The notes: generated by a model from the sequence alone, not told the origin. A stretch of 64,000 bases of DNA from Solanum dulcamara (GCF_947179165.1 NC_077245.1:12122740-12186739), one strand, 5' to 3'; shown: positions 36,049 through 47,184, numbered from the stretch's first letter. Translations and numbers: made by a program.

Positions 36049-36353
36049 TCACAATATCACCAACTCAATATGCTAAGGCACTCCACTTTCAAGCTGGAGC
36101 TTAGCGTATTTTCTTTCAATTCGCATAAGCTTATCTTCCTTTGGTTTCCCCTTGAAATGAAACTCACATAGTTCAAGAGGATCAACGATGATTTTCTCAA
36201 GCACAATGGCATTTTCCAAAATATACTTAACGAGTTCAAGTTCACTAGTACGCCCATAGTATCCGTACAACCTGAGCACTTTGAGGTGAGGAGAGGACAG
36301 CTTACAACCTTCCTACACTCTCTTTTTGACCTCTTTGGTTTTATCTACAATAA
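36049..36353 (-). pseudogene. F-box/LRR protein last exon with FBD domain, broken
   Basis: F-box/FBD/LRR proteins are substrate-choosing subunits of SCF ubiquitin ligases. This exon begins after a good acceptor (TTCTTTTTGGCAG on the minus strand, AG at 36354-36355). It encodes CKLSSPHLKVLRLYGYYG, then LELVKYILENAIVLEKIIVD, the FBD signature, and ends HIELVIL at a TGA (36049). Two in-frame TAG codons break it: one before EGCKLSS (36313-36315) and one nine codons before the end (36073-36075). Codon spacing is otherwise conserved, so the decay is recent. Confidence 0.85.
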
Positions 36354-38113
36354 CTGCCAAAAAGAAAAACATGTCAAAAGTATGAATTATCCATTCCTCA
36401 CATACCACCTTTTGTTGCTCCTGATGAAACATCCTAAATATTTATGTATCTTGTGTTAATTAGATCAAGGAGAACAAATTAAAGAATTCTTCTATAAACA
36501 TTTATAATTACATTTCCAAATTGTTCAAAAAAACAAAATCTATATCAAAGACTTTTAGATATGAGAATTTACGTTGTTGATCATATGTGGAGCTTGTGTG
36601 CTTCAAGCTTTTGAAGTTCAGTCTCGAGGCATTCAATTTTCCTCTTAACCCCTCCTCAATCTCAAATGTTTCTTTTCAACTTTATACCATGTCTCTTTCA
36701 ACTTCAAGTTTTAAATTACCTAGAAGCAAATTTAGAGAATTCTTGTTCATCACAGCGACCAACTTCCCTGCCTTCACCCGTCCCCAACCAAACCTCCCAA
36801 GAAAATGAAAGATTAAAAGAACCATTCATTTAAAGGTTGAAAAGAGCAAGCTTTAACCAATCTAATTGCTCACGAATCCTAGGGCTACCTTACATTATTG
36901 ATTGTGTTAGAGGTACAGCTACTGAACAATGTAAAATCATATATTTCCGTCTCAAAACAAACTTAGAAAAGCTTAAATCATTTAGGAAACTACCCATTTT
37001 GCGGACAACCTTGCAGGTCCTTTGATAAATCACAGCTGAGATCCACAGGAAACAACAAACAAAGAGCTACAGGCCTATGATCCGATTTCAGGTTAATATT
37101 CTAACAAAATAGCTTAGTTAAACTCATACTGAAAGCAATTCATTTTCAGCTGTACTCATAAATTTCCAAATGTTATTCAATGCCCCAAGGCAATAAGTTC
37201 CATGGGAATTGAATAACTGCTTCGTCATTCTTTCTCTTTGTTTCATCTTTTCCCAGGCTATTACTGAAGATTGAAGGTAATTGAAGAAAATGTATTGCAT
37301 GCTAGGAAAGAAATCACTGTTGATGTTTGCTGGACAAAATAGAAGTCTTGTTCAAGGATTCAACCAAATAGGCTGCAGACCTTAAAATGACTACTTGGTG
37401 GCCAAAGACTTGTGATTTCATCTCCAAGAGATTACTACTACTCCAAGACAACTATAAGACTCTAAAATAGCTATGATTTACAGAAAAAGGGGAACATAAA
37501 ATTTTTTAACATTTGCTAGAAAATACTATCAATCCAAATCCCCATTCCATAAGTCATTTGGTTGGGATACCAATTGTCCCGAATCTCCTACCAAATACAT
37601 CTCATGAGTCCTAAAAAACATGGTTGAAGTCCTCATCTTCACAGCCTCTATTATGATATATTCATCATAGAAAGCACTACCTATCTACTGCCACCAGCAA
37701 CTTACTTCACAACTTTCTTTGCTAGCTTGTTCTCTTCCGAAATTGGTTCATGATTTGAGAACAAGTAGGTTTACAGTCCAAAAAAGTTTTATAAAAAGTT
37801 TGGGAGAAAAATAGTCATTAAACGATACTTCCATATTCTGCCATACATGTCTATTATTTGCGAGTTTAAGAATGAAAATCTCATTAAATAGAATAATGTA
37901 GGTAACTATCAAGTTATCGACAGAACTAGTAACACAAAGGAGATGCCAGAATCAGGATTCCACTCTGGAGCATACCAAAGAGCTGTTAGATTCTAAGACA
38001 GCAATTTGGAAAAGATAATTTAAGAGGATGAACTGGGAAAGAGGCAATTCAGTCAACACATCTGCCGTTGAAGAATGGACACCTAAGTAGGGGTAAGGCC
38101 AGTTAAGAAGCCA
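36354..38113. other. Stretch between F-box pseudogene parts, nothing else recognised
   Basis: If the FBD exon and the LRR-like piece at 38.2 kb belong together, this is intron or inserted DNA. I see several short frames but none with a known domain. A coiled-coil-like minus-strand piece near 36600-36680 is too short to name. Confidence 0.4.
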
Positions 38114-38290
38114 TTAATACAGAATTTGAAGTATAGAAGCACAGGAAGCACTAATTTCTGAAACAGAACTTAAAATGGCAAAATAAGATTTGACACTTAT
38201 ATTCAACTCAAATTCCGTCAACTGTGGAGCAGCCTCTATGACATTAGTGCAATCTAAGAAACTTGCGTCATTCCAGATATACCAAATATA
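38114..38290 (-). pseudogene. LRR piece of the same F-box family
   Basis: The minus strand reads FLDCTNVIEAAPQLTEFELNISVK, which fits the line CTNLIEAAP.L..FEL seen in F-box/LRR/FBD proteins upstream of the FBD. Strand and order agree with the FBD exon at 36.2 kb, so I infer one gene split by an intron or insertion. The frame ends at a stop at 38114. The upstream F-box itself is not found, and hAT DNA starts immediately beyond. Confidence 0.6.
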
Positions 38291-38291
38291 C

Positions 38292-39062
38292 TCACAATAT
38301 ACTATTAGGGATAGCATTATCAAGTAAATTGACATAATAATTATATAATGCTTCAATATGATCATTTGTATCACTCATTGTCTTAAACATATTAGATTCT
38401 TCATCTTTTTGAATTTCTAAGAAACTATATATAATGCGAACAAATTCAGATATAATAGCAAATTTCATACACGAATTTAACATAGCACCAATTAAATAAA
38501 TAGGAGAAATAGAAAAAAATATTTTTAAAATTTTTCAATCATTCTAGTTACGGCTTCTTTGTAATGATCTTTTTGTTTGTATTTTATAAGCAATAAAGAA
38601 ATTTTGGATATATAAGCTAAAATATTACAAACAGTAGGATAATAAGCACTGAAAAATTCAATAGTAGTCAAATAAAAATTTTCTAATAAAAATAACATCA
38701 TTAATTTTAATCAAATTAGATTAATCTTGCAACATGACTTCGGAGAAATTTATATGCATATTAATTTAAAGTGGTAGTTATAGGGGCTCAATAAATATTG
38801 AAAGTCTTTAAAAAATCATAAGTAGAATTTAACTTAGTCTCAATTTCTTCGGGGCATTAATCTTGGTCTAAGATTATTTTCCTCACATTTTCTTTTAAAT
38901 TCTTTAAGTCTAGCTTTTCTATTATTCCTGGAATAAAATCAACTGCATGCCTAACTTTTTTAATTATTGACTCAAAAAAATATAGACCATCTTTTACAAT
39001 TAAATTATATATACGACAAGAACATCTAATATGAAAAATATCCTCTAAAGGGGGGAGGGGGG
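38292..39062 (-). pseudogene. hAT transposase, C-terminal part (interrupted element)
   Basis: hAT transposases cut and paste elements of the Ac/Tam3 type. On the minus strand from about 39050 to 38770 I read IRCSCRIYNLIVKDGLYFFE, then VRHAVDFIPGIIEKLDLK, matching the HVRCAAHILNLIV.DGL region of ZBED/RICESLEEPER-like transposases. Further on (about 38560-38292) come TRMIEKFKKYF and MLNSCMKFAIISEFVRI, where relatives have the LDPRYK region. Several frame changes occur. The dimerisation (hATC) domain is not visible. Confidence 0.72.
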
Positions 39063-39066
39063 GAGT

Positions 39067-39130
39067 GTCACACCCCGGGAGGGTAACCTAGGTGTGGCTG
39101 ACACTTAGAGACTATTTCTAGTCCATTGAA
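39067..39130 (-). repeat. LTR terminus fragment, Tekay-like
   Basis: TGTCACACCCCGGGAGGGTA followed by GTGGCTGACACTTAG resembles the outer ends of LTR B (TGTCATAACTCCGACCCGATGTGGCTGACAACCCAC). Only about 60 bp is present, wedged between a G-rich run and the gypsy C fragment. Confidence 0.5.
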
Positions 39131-39135
39131 AGGCA

Positions 39136-39696
39136 GAATAAACAAGTGGCTCTGAGAAGAAACAAAGGGAGAAAACAAGTCATTTTTTAGCCTGGGACTT
39201 AGTTTGGATTCACATGCTCAAAGAACGGTTTCCTCGCAAAAGGAAGTCTAAATTGCATCCTAGAGGCGATGGACCCTTCAAAGTTCTTGAGCGAATTGGG
39301 GATAATGCTTACAAGTTGGATCTTCCTGGTGAGTATCAAGTAAGTGCTACTTTCAATGCTGCTGACTTGTCCTTGTTTGATGTTAGGTCAAATTCGAGTA
39401 CGAATTCTTTTCAAGAAGAGGGGGATGATAGCTCCATGGATAAGGATGGTGCTATAGACGCCCTAAGAAGACACTCATCAAAGTCTCAAGATAATGAGTT
39501 GCAAGACAAGATTGTTGGGCTTCAATGGGAACTTAAGAAGATGTTTATCATGGACGAAAAGCCCAAGAACGATTTTAAGAATTGTGGTGAAGAATGGACT
39601 AAGTACTACACATATTTTATGGTTCAAGTCGAAGCCCAAATGAAAGAAGATTGGGGCCCACATGGGGCTGAATTTCTGCCAAAAAAAGAAGCTTAA
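39136..39696 (+). pseudogene. Extra pol C-terminal fragment left of the first LTR C
   Basis: The open frame 39214-39696 (160 codons) covers the end of integrase: [31 protein letters not shown], then a tail with [20 protein letters not shown], ending LPKKEA-stop. The second copy at 45151-45594 is the same apart from scattered changes and two extra stops. Lying directly upstream of an LTR, it is the 3' end of a neighbouring element unit, not part of the complete interior to its right. Confidence 0.85.
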
Positions 39697-39716
39697 AATC
39701 CTCACCCAAAAAGGAG

Positions 39717-40321
39717 GAAATTTTTCCTTATTTCCTTAGGGAAGAATTTTTGGTATTATTTTTATATGTTTTCCTAGTTTAACGTTTCCTATTAGGTTTT
39801 ATTTATTATTTCCATAAAAGTAGGTTCTATTCCCATTCTATTTGGGATAGTTTTTCCCTATATATAGGGGTAGGGTTTATTATTTTTAACAGACATTATT
39901 ATTATTAATTGAGAGTTTCTCTTCTTTAAACATTTGTGTTTGACTACTTGGAATTTTTGTTACAACCTTATAAGAACAATTCTTAGGAGGCGTGATTAAT
40001 TCTTTAACTTGATATTTTTAGTTCTTATTTGTGAATTAAAGAAGGTAATTAGTCTTATACTAATTATTATTTCTAGTTTCTTCGGAATAGGGGTCTAGAT
40101 CACTTTTAATCTAAGTTATTGAATTGATTCTATTAGTATCATAAATTAGCTTTAATTCACTAATTTTTGAATACTAATATTAATTAGGGTTCTTTACACA
40201 TCTTTTTGAATTTGAGAATTTTCTTCTCTAATTTCACATATCTTTCAATTCTTGTCTTTAAACTATTTGTTTTCGCTTCCGCGTTATTTTTTTGTTTATT
40301 CAGGCAACCCGATTCTTATCA
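39717..40321 (+). repeat. LTR C, first copy
   Basis: It starts after the purine run AAAAAGGAGGAAA and runs to ...GATTCTTATCA. It is colinear with 45609-46166. A TATA box (CCCTATATATAGGGG, about 39857-39870) and a long TTAATTC/AATTAAAG-rich R/U5-like part are visible. Exact start is uncertain by a few bases. Confidence 0.75.
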
Positions 40322-40323
40322 AG

Positions 40324-40336
40324 TGGTGTCAGAACG
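40324..40336 (+). other. Primer binding site of element C
   Basis: TGGTGTCAGAACG lies two bases after the LTR end. It resembles the initiator-Met tRNA site TGGTATCAGAGC used by many plant gypsy elements, with two or three changes. Confidence 0.6.
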
Positions 40337-40783
40337 TTTCTATCAAGGTTGCATGTTTGATAATCTTAGGAGTTTCATAGGAAAAAAAACTACTACTTCT
40401 TTTCTTTTTGTTGCTAAAGTTAAAGCTACGTAGAAGCCAAAAAAAATTGCTAGATTAAGAAACTCAAAAAGTATTGCTTTTCTTGTTTTCCCAACATCAA
40501 AAAAAGGAAAAACAAGAAGAAGGGAACTTTCTAATTTTTATTTTTATTTTTTACAAATTAAATTTTTTTCTTGTCCCACCAAACCCAATCTGTCTGGGAG
40601 TTGGTAAATTTTTTTTCTACATTTTACCTATAAAAGGGTTGTTACTAGTATTTTTTATAAATAAATCCTAAAGAAACTATTCAAAGGTTGTAATTTGAGT
40701 GGAAAAAGGCAAGAGAGGGTGAGATCAATAGAGAGAAAAAAAGGCCAAACTGAGAGATATTTGTTTCTTTGAATTTTTTTGAG

Positions 40784-41990
40784 ATGTCGTTAACAGGAAA
40801 GAATGATGACATTGGGAGTCAAAACAATGGCTTAAATGAAGTGCTCTAAATGATTATGAATCGACTTGATGCGTTAGAGACTACCCAAAACCAACTTAAT
40901 CTAGTGAACATGGCCAATGTGCGGAGAATCCATCAAAACCCGATGCCTCAAGTTAGGAGACAAGTTGTTCGAGCTCCTCAAGTCCATCAAACTGAGGATC
41001 AATTTGACAACTATGACGATGAATTTGAGGAAGCTTACCAAAGTAGAAACGAAAGCAGAGAACCGCGAGTTAGGGCTGAGGATGACAATCTTAGTAGCAG
41101 TAAGATAAAGATTCCTAATTTTAAAGTAACACGAGATCCAGACTTGTACCTTGATTGGGAGAGAAAAGTGGACGCCATCTTTGACTGTCATAACTACTAT
41201 GAAGGTAAGAAGGTTAAACTTGTTGTGGTTGAATTTTCTGACTATGTTGCTAGTTGGTGGAAGAAATTTTGCAGAGACAAAATTGATAATGGAAAATTGC
41301 CCATTACGACATGGCACGAGATGAAGAGGATTATGAGAAAGCATTTTTTGCCATCACACTTTCAAAGAGATCTGCAAAATCGCCTTTAAACTCTGAATCA
41401 AGGTTCAATGTCTGTGGATGATTTTTTAAGGCTATGGATATGGCTATGATTCAAGAAAATTGCAATGAGGACTGGAAGCCACTATGGCAAGATTTCTTAA
41501 TGGTTTGAATAGAGAAATAGCTAATGTAATAGAATTGCAATAATATGTGAATTTAGATGAATTAGTAGAGTTGGCTGTAAAATTAGAAAAACAAAATAAA
41601 AGAAAGCAACCAACCAGCTCATGGAAGAATTGATCTACTACAACTCCAAGGAAGCCATGACCAACACATGAGGAGAAATCTATGCCTAAATCACAAGATG
41701 ATAAGAGCAAAGGTAAATGGGAGACAAAGATGGAGGTAAAACTTTTAACACAAAAACTTCTACTCCTTCTACAGCTTCTAGTTCTATACAATGTCATAAG
41801 TGTCAAGGGAGGGGACATAAGGCGTTCGAATGTCCAAATAGAAGAGTTGTCTTAATTAAAGATAATGGAGAACATAAGAGTGAAAAAGTGAGGGAGAAAA
41901 AGAAGAAGGAGGTGTTGAGAGTGAGGATGAGAGAGACGTGACTCCTCATAATGAGGGACAATTTTTAGGGGTAGTTAGGCATCTTATGAA
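40784..41990 (+). pseudogene. gag pseudogene, element C
   Basis: The first ATG in frame is at 40784. A TAA falls at codon 22, followed directly by the open stretch 40850-41389 with MNRLDALETTQ, KIPNFKVTRDPDLYLDWERK, FSDYVASWWKKF and MRKHFLPSHFQRDLQ (capsid). After frame changes the zinc knuckle is intact at about 41788-41832: CHKCQGRGHKAFECPNR, a proper CCHC. The lesions are one early stop and a few shifts, fewer than in elements A or B. Confidence 0.88.
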
Positions 41991-42039
41991 CATTAATATG
42001 GGAGAGATTGATGAGGCACAAACAAAAAATATTTTTCAC

Positions 42040-42303
42040 ACATGATGTGGGATAAAGGGTAGAATTTGCTCTATGATTATTGATAATGATAGTTGTGCTA
42101 ATGTGGTGAGCTCATATTCTATGGAGAAACTGGGAATTCCATGCACGAAACGTAAGGTCAACTACAAGATTCAATGGTTGAATAAATGTAGAGAACTCAA
42201 GGTGAGTAAACAATGCATGGTTTCCTTTTCTATTGGGGAGTATTCTGATGAAGTTCTGTGTGATGTTGTACCAATGCAAGTTTGTCATATTTTCTTAGGC
42301 TGA
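42040..42303 (+). pseudogene. Protease, element C
   Basis: The open stretch 42073-42303 reads MIIDNDSCANVVSSYSMEKL. The usual active site is IIDGGSC, so here Gly-Gly has become Asn-Asp beside the catalytic Asp. It continues QWLNKCRELKVSKQCMVSFS and CDVVPMQVCHIFLG and ends at a TGA where W is expected (LGRPW). Confidence 0.8.
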
Positions 42304-42451
42304 CCCTGGAAATATGATAGATATGCCTTTCATGATGGGAGGAGAAATAAGTACTCTCTTGAACATAAGGGAAAAAAGTATATTCTTGCACTCTTAACCC
42401 CTTCTCAAGTGTATGAAGACCAACAATGACTAAAAGAAACAATGGGAAAAC

Positions 42452-43660
42452 ATGGGGAGGGATAAAAAAAGGGTGATAAAAAAAGAAAGAATAGGTGAGA
42501 GGAAAGAGGCTGAGAGTGGAAAAATAGTGAGTATGGCAAAAGCCAAAGAGTGTTTACTTGCCAAAAAAGAGGGGCTGCCCATTGTCCTTCTCACTTATAA
42601 GAAAGTTATGATTAACACTAACAATGTAATTCCTTCTTTGCCTAGTGTTGTTTTAAAACTTTTGCAGGACTTTGGCGATGTATTTTCTCCCGATATCCTT
42701 AAGGGATTACCTCCTTTGAGAGGAATAGAACATCAAATTGACTTTGTTTCTGGATCTCAACTTTTGAAGAGGCCCTCTTATAGAAGCAATCCTGTTGAAA
42801 CAAGAGAACTACAAAGGTAAGTAGAGGAATTACTTGAAAAGGGCTTTGTGAGAGAAAGTATGAGTTCATGTTTTGTTCCCTTGCTCTTGGTACCAAAAAA
42901 AGATGGAACTTAAAGGATGTGTGTGGATTGTCATGCCATCAATAAAATAATGGTAAGGTATCGACATCCTATTCCCCACCTAGATGATATGCTTGACCAA
43001 TTAGATGGCTCTAAAATATTTTCTAAAATTGATCTAAAAAGTGGATACTACCAAATTCGAATGAATTCTAGAGATGAGTGAAAAACTGCTTTCAAAACTA
43101 ATTATGAATTGTATGAATGGTTAGTGATGCTATTTGGCTTAACTAATGCACCTACACTTTCATGAGACTAATGAACCATATCTTTAAGGATTTTCATGGA
43201 AAATTTATTGTGGTGTATTTCGATGATATTCTGATATTTTTTCTATCTCTTGAAGAACATGTGGAACACTTGAGGTTAGTTTTTGATGTGCTTAGTGAGC
43301 AACAATTGTATGCTAATCTATCAAAGTGCACGTTTGGTGTTGATAAAGTCATATTTCTTGATTTTGTTGTTAGCTCGAATGGTGTTGAAGTTGATGAAGA
43401 TAAAATTAAAGCAATAAAAGAATGGCCTATCCCTAAGAGTGTGACTGAAGTTAGGAGTTTTCATGGACTTGCTAGCTTTTATAGGAGATTTGTGAGGGAT
43501 TTTAATAAAATTGCTGCACCATTAACAGAAGTCATAAAAAAGGATAAGGTGTTTAATTGGGGAAAAGAACAAGAGCATACATTTAATGTCTTGAAAGATA
43601 AGGTGTGTTCTGCTCCTTTGTTACAATTACTTGATTTTTTCAAATCTTTTGGAGTTTAAT
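42452..43660 (+). pseudogene. Reverse transcriptase, element C
   Basis: After a linker (42452-42820: LKGLPPLRGIEHQIDFVSG, YRSNPVETRELQR) the RT starts with a TAA in place of Gln. It reads [56 protein letters not shown] and FGLTNAPT. A frameshift near 43155 leads to the long open frame 43162-43659 with [13 protein letters not shown] (catalytic YFDD), [21 protein letters not shown] and [18 protein letters not shown]. Other stops lie at about 42911 and 43079. Confidence 0.9.
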
Positions 43661-44015
43661 GTAATGCTAATGGAAAAGATATAGGCTCTATTTTAATGCA
43701 AAATTCTAAGCCTATTGCATATTTTAGTGAGAAATTGAATGGTGCTACATTGAATTATTCTACTTATGATCGTGAATTGTACGCCTTGGTAAGGGCTTTG
43801 GTTACTTAGCAACATTACTTGTGGCCGCGTGAGTTTGTGATAAGGACTGACCATGAATCATTGAGATACTTGAAAATCCAAGCTAAGTTAAGTAAACGAC
43901 ATGCCAAGTGGGTGGAGTTCATTGAGATATTTCCTTATGTGATTTCATACAAACAAGGTAAGGATAACGTAGTAGCTGATGCATGTCTCAAAGGTACGTT
44001 CTTATTTTCACTCTT
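43661..44015 (+). pseudogene. RNase H, element C
   Basis: In the frame of the YFDD segment, past a stop, I read [26 protein letters not shown] (the catalytic Asp of CDAS is Asn), [13 protein letters not shown] (catalytic Glu present), [20 protein letters not shown], and [15 protein letters not shown] near the end, where LSR has become CLK. Confidence 0.85.
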
Positions 44016-45090
44016 ACTTCTAAATCGATGGGATTTGATCACATTAGAACTTTGAATGCTAATGATTCAGACTTTGGGGTTGCTTATGCTGCATGTTTGA
44101 AGGGACCCTTTGAGAAGTTCACTCTGCATGATGGGTTCCTTTTCAAGGAAAATAAGTTGTGTGTGCCAATATGTTCATTGTGTGATATTTTTGTAAGAGA
44201 GACACATTATGAGAGCCTTATAGGACACTTTGGAGTGCCAAAAACCTTATATATACTTGTTGAATTTTTTTGGGGGGTTGGCATACGCAAGGATATAGAA
44301 AAATTTTGTGCGCAACGTCTTGAATGTAAACATGCTAAATCTAAGGTTTTACCACATGACTTCTATACTCCCTTGCCTGTTACAATTTCACCTTGGATAG
44401 ATATCTCTATGGATTTTGTCTTAGGTTTTCCAAAAACAAAGTATGTCAAGGATAGTGTCTTTTTTGTGGTGGATAGATTCTCTAAAATAGCTCATTTTAT
44501 TCCATGCTGGAAAACTAATGATCCTTCTCATGTGGCTGATTTGTTTGTTAAAGAAGTTGTGAAATTACATGAAATATCTAGAACTGTTGTTAGTATAGAG
44601 ATGTTAAGTTTTTAAGCCATTTTTGACGTGTTCTTTGGGGGAGGTTAGAGACAAAATTGTTGTTTTCTACTTCTTGTCACCCACAAACTAATGGGCAAAT
44701 TGAGGTGGTGAATAGAATTTTAGGTAACATTAAGCGTTGTTTTGAAAGGTAAGTTAACTTCTTGGGAGGATCAACTTGCCTTTAGTGGAATGTGCTTATA
44801 ATAGAACTATTCATTCTTCTACTGGGTCTTCTCCTTTTGAAGTTGTTTATGATTTTAACCCTCTTACTCCCCTTGCCTCTTCTCCTTTTGAAGTTGTTTA
44901 TGATTTTAACTCTCTTACTCCCCTTGACTTAGTGCCATTGCCTACTAATGATGTTTTTAGTCTTGACGGAAAGAATAAAGCTGAAATGATGAGGAAGATA
45001 CATGAGCAGACTAAACTAGCCAATGAAAGGAGAAATAAACAAGTGTTCTTGAGAAGAAACAAAGGGCGAAAACAAGTCATTTTTGAGCCT
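44016..45090 (+). pseudogene. Integrase, element C, with internal 17-residue duplication
   Basis: The open frame 43983-44615 contains the zinc-region remnants (HYESLIGHFGVPKT, CAQRLECKHAKSK, a weak HHCC) and the core start ISMDFVLGFPKTKYVKDSVF (first Asp) with FVVDRFSKIAHFIPC. The second Asp region is broken near 44600-44640. The open frame 44776-45105 has PLVECAYNRTIHSSTG and then two tandem copies of SSPFEVVYDFN.LTPL (44827-44877 and 44878-44928). Confidence 0.87.
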
Positions 45091-45594
45091 GGGGACTTAG
45101 TTTGAATTCACATGCGCAAAGAATAATTTCTTTTCAAAAGAAAGTCTAAATTGCATCCTAGAGGTGATAGACCCTTTAAAGTCCTTGAGCGAACTGGGGA
45201 CAATGCTTACAAGTTGGATCTGCCTAGTGAGTATCAAGTAAGTGCAACTTTCAGTGTTGCTAACTTGTCCTTGTTTGATGTAGGGTCAAATTCGAGGACA
45301 AATTATTTTCAAGAAGAGGGAGATGATAGCTCCATGGATAAAGATGATGCTATAGAAGCCCTAATAAGACACTCATCAAAGTCTCAAGATAAGGAGTTGC
45401 AAGCCAAGATTGTTGGGCTTCAATGGGAACTCAAGAAGATGCTTATCATGGATGAAAAACTCAAGAACGAGTCCAAGAATTGTGGTGAAGAATAGATTAA
45501 GTACTACACATATTTTATGGTTCAAGTCCAAGCCCAAATGGAAGAAGATTAGGGACCACATGGAGCTGAATTTCTGCCAAAAAAAGGAGCTTAA
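45091..45594 (+). pseudogene. pol C-terminus, element C, second copy
   Basis: The open frame 45151-45495 ([51 protein letters not shown]) ends at a TAG that the first copy lacks, with a second TAG before [14 protein letters not shown] short tail with no canonical chromodomain fits CRM-type elements. Confidence 0.85.
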
Positions 45595-45608
45595 AATCCT
45601 CACCCAAA

Positions 45609-46166
45609 AAGGAGGAAACTTTTCCTTATTTCCTTAGGGAAGAATTTTTGGTATTATATTTATATGTTTTCCTAGTTTAAATTTTCCTAGTTTAACATTT
45701 CCTATTAGGTTTTATTTATTATTTCCATAAAAGTAGGTTCTATTTTCATTCTATTTGGGATAGTTTTTTCCCATATATAGGGGTAGGGTTTATTATTTTG
45801 AGCAGACATTATTATTATTAATTGAAAGTTTCTCTTCTTTAAACATTTGTATTTGACTACTTGGGATTTTTGTTACAATCTTATAAGAACAATTCTTAGG
45901 AGGCGTGATTAATTCTTTAACTTGATATCTTTAGTTCTTATTTGTGAATTAAAGAAGGTAATTAGTCTTATACTAATTGTTGTTCATTTTTTATCTAAGT
46001 TATTGAATTGGTTCTATTAGTATCATAAATTAGTTTTAATTCGCTAATTTTTGAATACTAATATCAATTAGGTTTCTTAACATATCTTTTTGAATTTGAG
46101 GATTTTCTTCTCCAATTTCGCATATCTTTCAATTCTTGTCTTTAATCTATTTGTTTTCGCTTCCGC
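45609..46166 (+). repeat. LTR C, second copy (right end truncated)
   Basis: It is colinear with 39717-40281 and stops at TTCGCTTCCGC (46166), about 40 bases short of the end seen in the first copy. There is an extra small duplication (TTTTCCTAGTTTAAA, 45669-45690) and a deletion near 45985. hAT-like DNA follows. Confidence 0.8.
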
Positions 46167-46760
46167 ATGCTTCAGACATACAAAAGTAAAATCGACTTGT
46201 ACTACCTCTACCGGAATGATTTTTTTTCTTATTACTACTACTACTACCTTCGGGACACAGATTTTTTACACTTTGACCTACTTGTTTGAATCTATCAATT
46301 ATGCAAATTCAAATAATAAAAATTATAAAAACAAAAATAAAATATTTAAATATACAAGAATTAATTTACTAAATCAAAGCAAGAGAAGGAACGATTATAC
46401 CAAATTGCTGTAATCAAATAAAGTATCGTAAAATTGATGAAACATTGAACATTTGAAAGTTGAAAACTTTCACTTGATGTTGTTAATTACTAGAAATAAT
46501 AAAATATTAGTATCACTTTAGAGAGAATTGATAAATTGAGAGAAAATTAGATGATTGTTATAGAAAAAAATAATGAAATGCTAGAGATATTTATAGGAAA
46601 AAAAATATTGGGTATAAATTATTTTTCCTTAAAAAAAATAACAATTTGGTCAACTTTTTAAAAAGTGGCCGTTGGCCCAATTTGGGTCGGTCAACCGGTG
46701 GGAATTATCTAGCACTCAGGTAAAGATGTAAGAAGAAATTACCACAAAATTAATCAGAGA
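46167..46760 (-). mobile_element. 5' part of the interrupted hAT element
   Basis: On the minus strand a TATA-like CCTATAAATATCTC (about 46585-46598) precedes an A-rich leader. It then shows a low-complexity stretch that reads as Ser-rich and Lys-rich residues (SSSSNKKK) after CPEG, ending where gypsy C starts. Many plant hAT elements have this kind of promoter and a Ser/Lys-rich N-terminus before the BED finger. With 38292-39062 on the same strand it completes the hAT around the gypsy insertion. The outer end and terminal repeat are not identified. Confidence 0.5.
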
Positions 46761-47184
46761 AAAGTCTAACTAGAAGAACAACAATGAGATAATGAAAGCA
46801 ATATCACAAAATGAAACCTGGACATTGAACAGAAAATGGGGAAGAAGAAGAAAACACCACGAAAAATTAAAAGTAGCAGAAGAGAGAGACGATGAAAAAG
46901 AAAAATAAAATACAAAATAAATGAAAAGACAAAAAAATGTCATATAGCAACATTTAATCTTCATTTAATCAAATTCAATACCTTCAGTACAATTACAAAG
47001 AACGAATTAGAAACAAACATTTACTATATTACTTCTTCCCACCTTCCCAAATCCCCAGTGACTTCACACAATATTCATTACATTTTACTTTTACAATATA
47101 TTGCTAAAAACGAATTAGAAACAGTTACTACATTAGCTCTTCCTACCTTCCTAGATCGCCTGATACCTACATATTGACATCACT
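46761..47184. other. Downstream flank of the host gene, nothing else recognised
   Basis: An AT-rich stretch with a repeated TTACTATATTAC..CTTCCC..CTTCC motif (about 47020-47040 and 47120-47150) may be the 3' flank of the minus-strand gene ending at 47185. No gene is seen. Confidence 0.45.

Larger units (their letters stand above)
39136..46166 (+). mobile_element. Ty3/gypsy composite C (CRM-like chromovirus): partial interior, LTR, interior, LTR
   Basis: The order is pol C-terminus (39136-39696), LTR (about 39717-40321), primer binding site, gag, PR, RT, RNase H, integrase, pol C-terminus again (45091-45594), and LTR (about 45609-46166). The two pol ends and the two LTRs match closely. The RT wording ([20 protein letters not shown]) and the WERKVDAIFDCHNYYE capsid are like CRM-type chromoviruses, an inference from memory. 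It interrupts a hAT element. Confidence 0.85.

Noticed and set aside
40324..40336. tRNA gene fragment
   Set aside because: The similarity to an initiator tRNA end is only the short primer binding site of the gypsy element.
39136..46166. Endogenous pararetrovirus
   Set aside because: The pol has an integrase and LTRs flank it. Movement and coat protein genes typical of pararetroviruses are absent.
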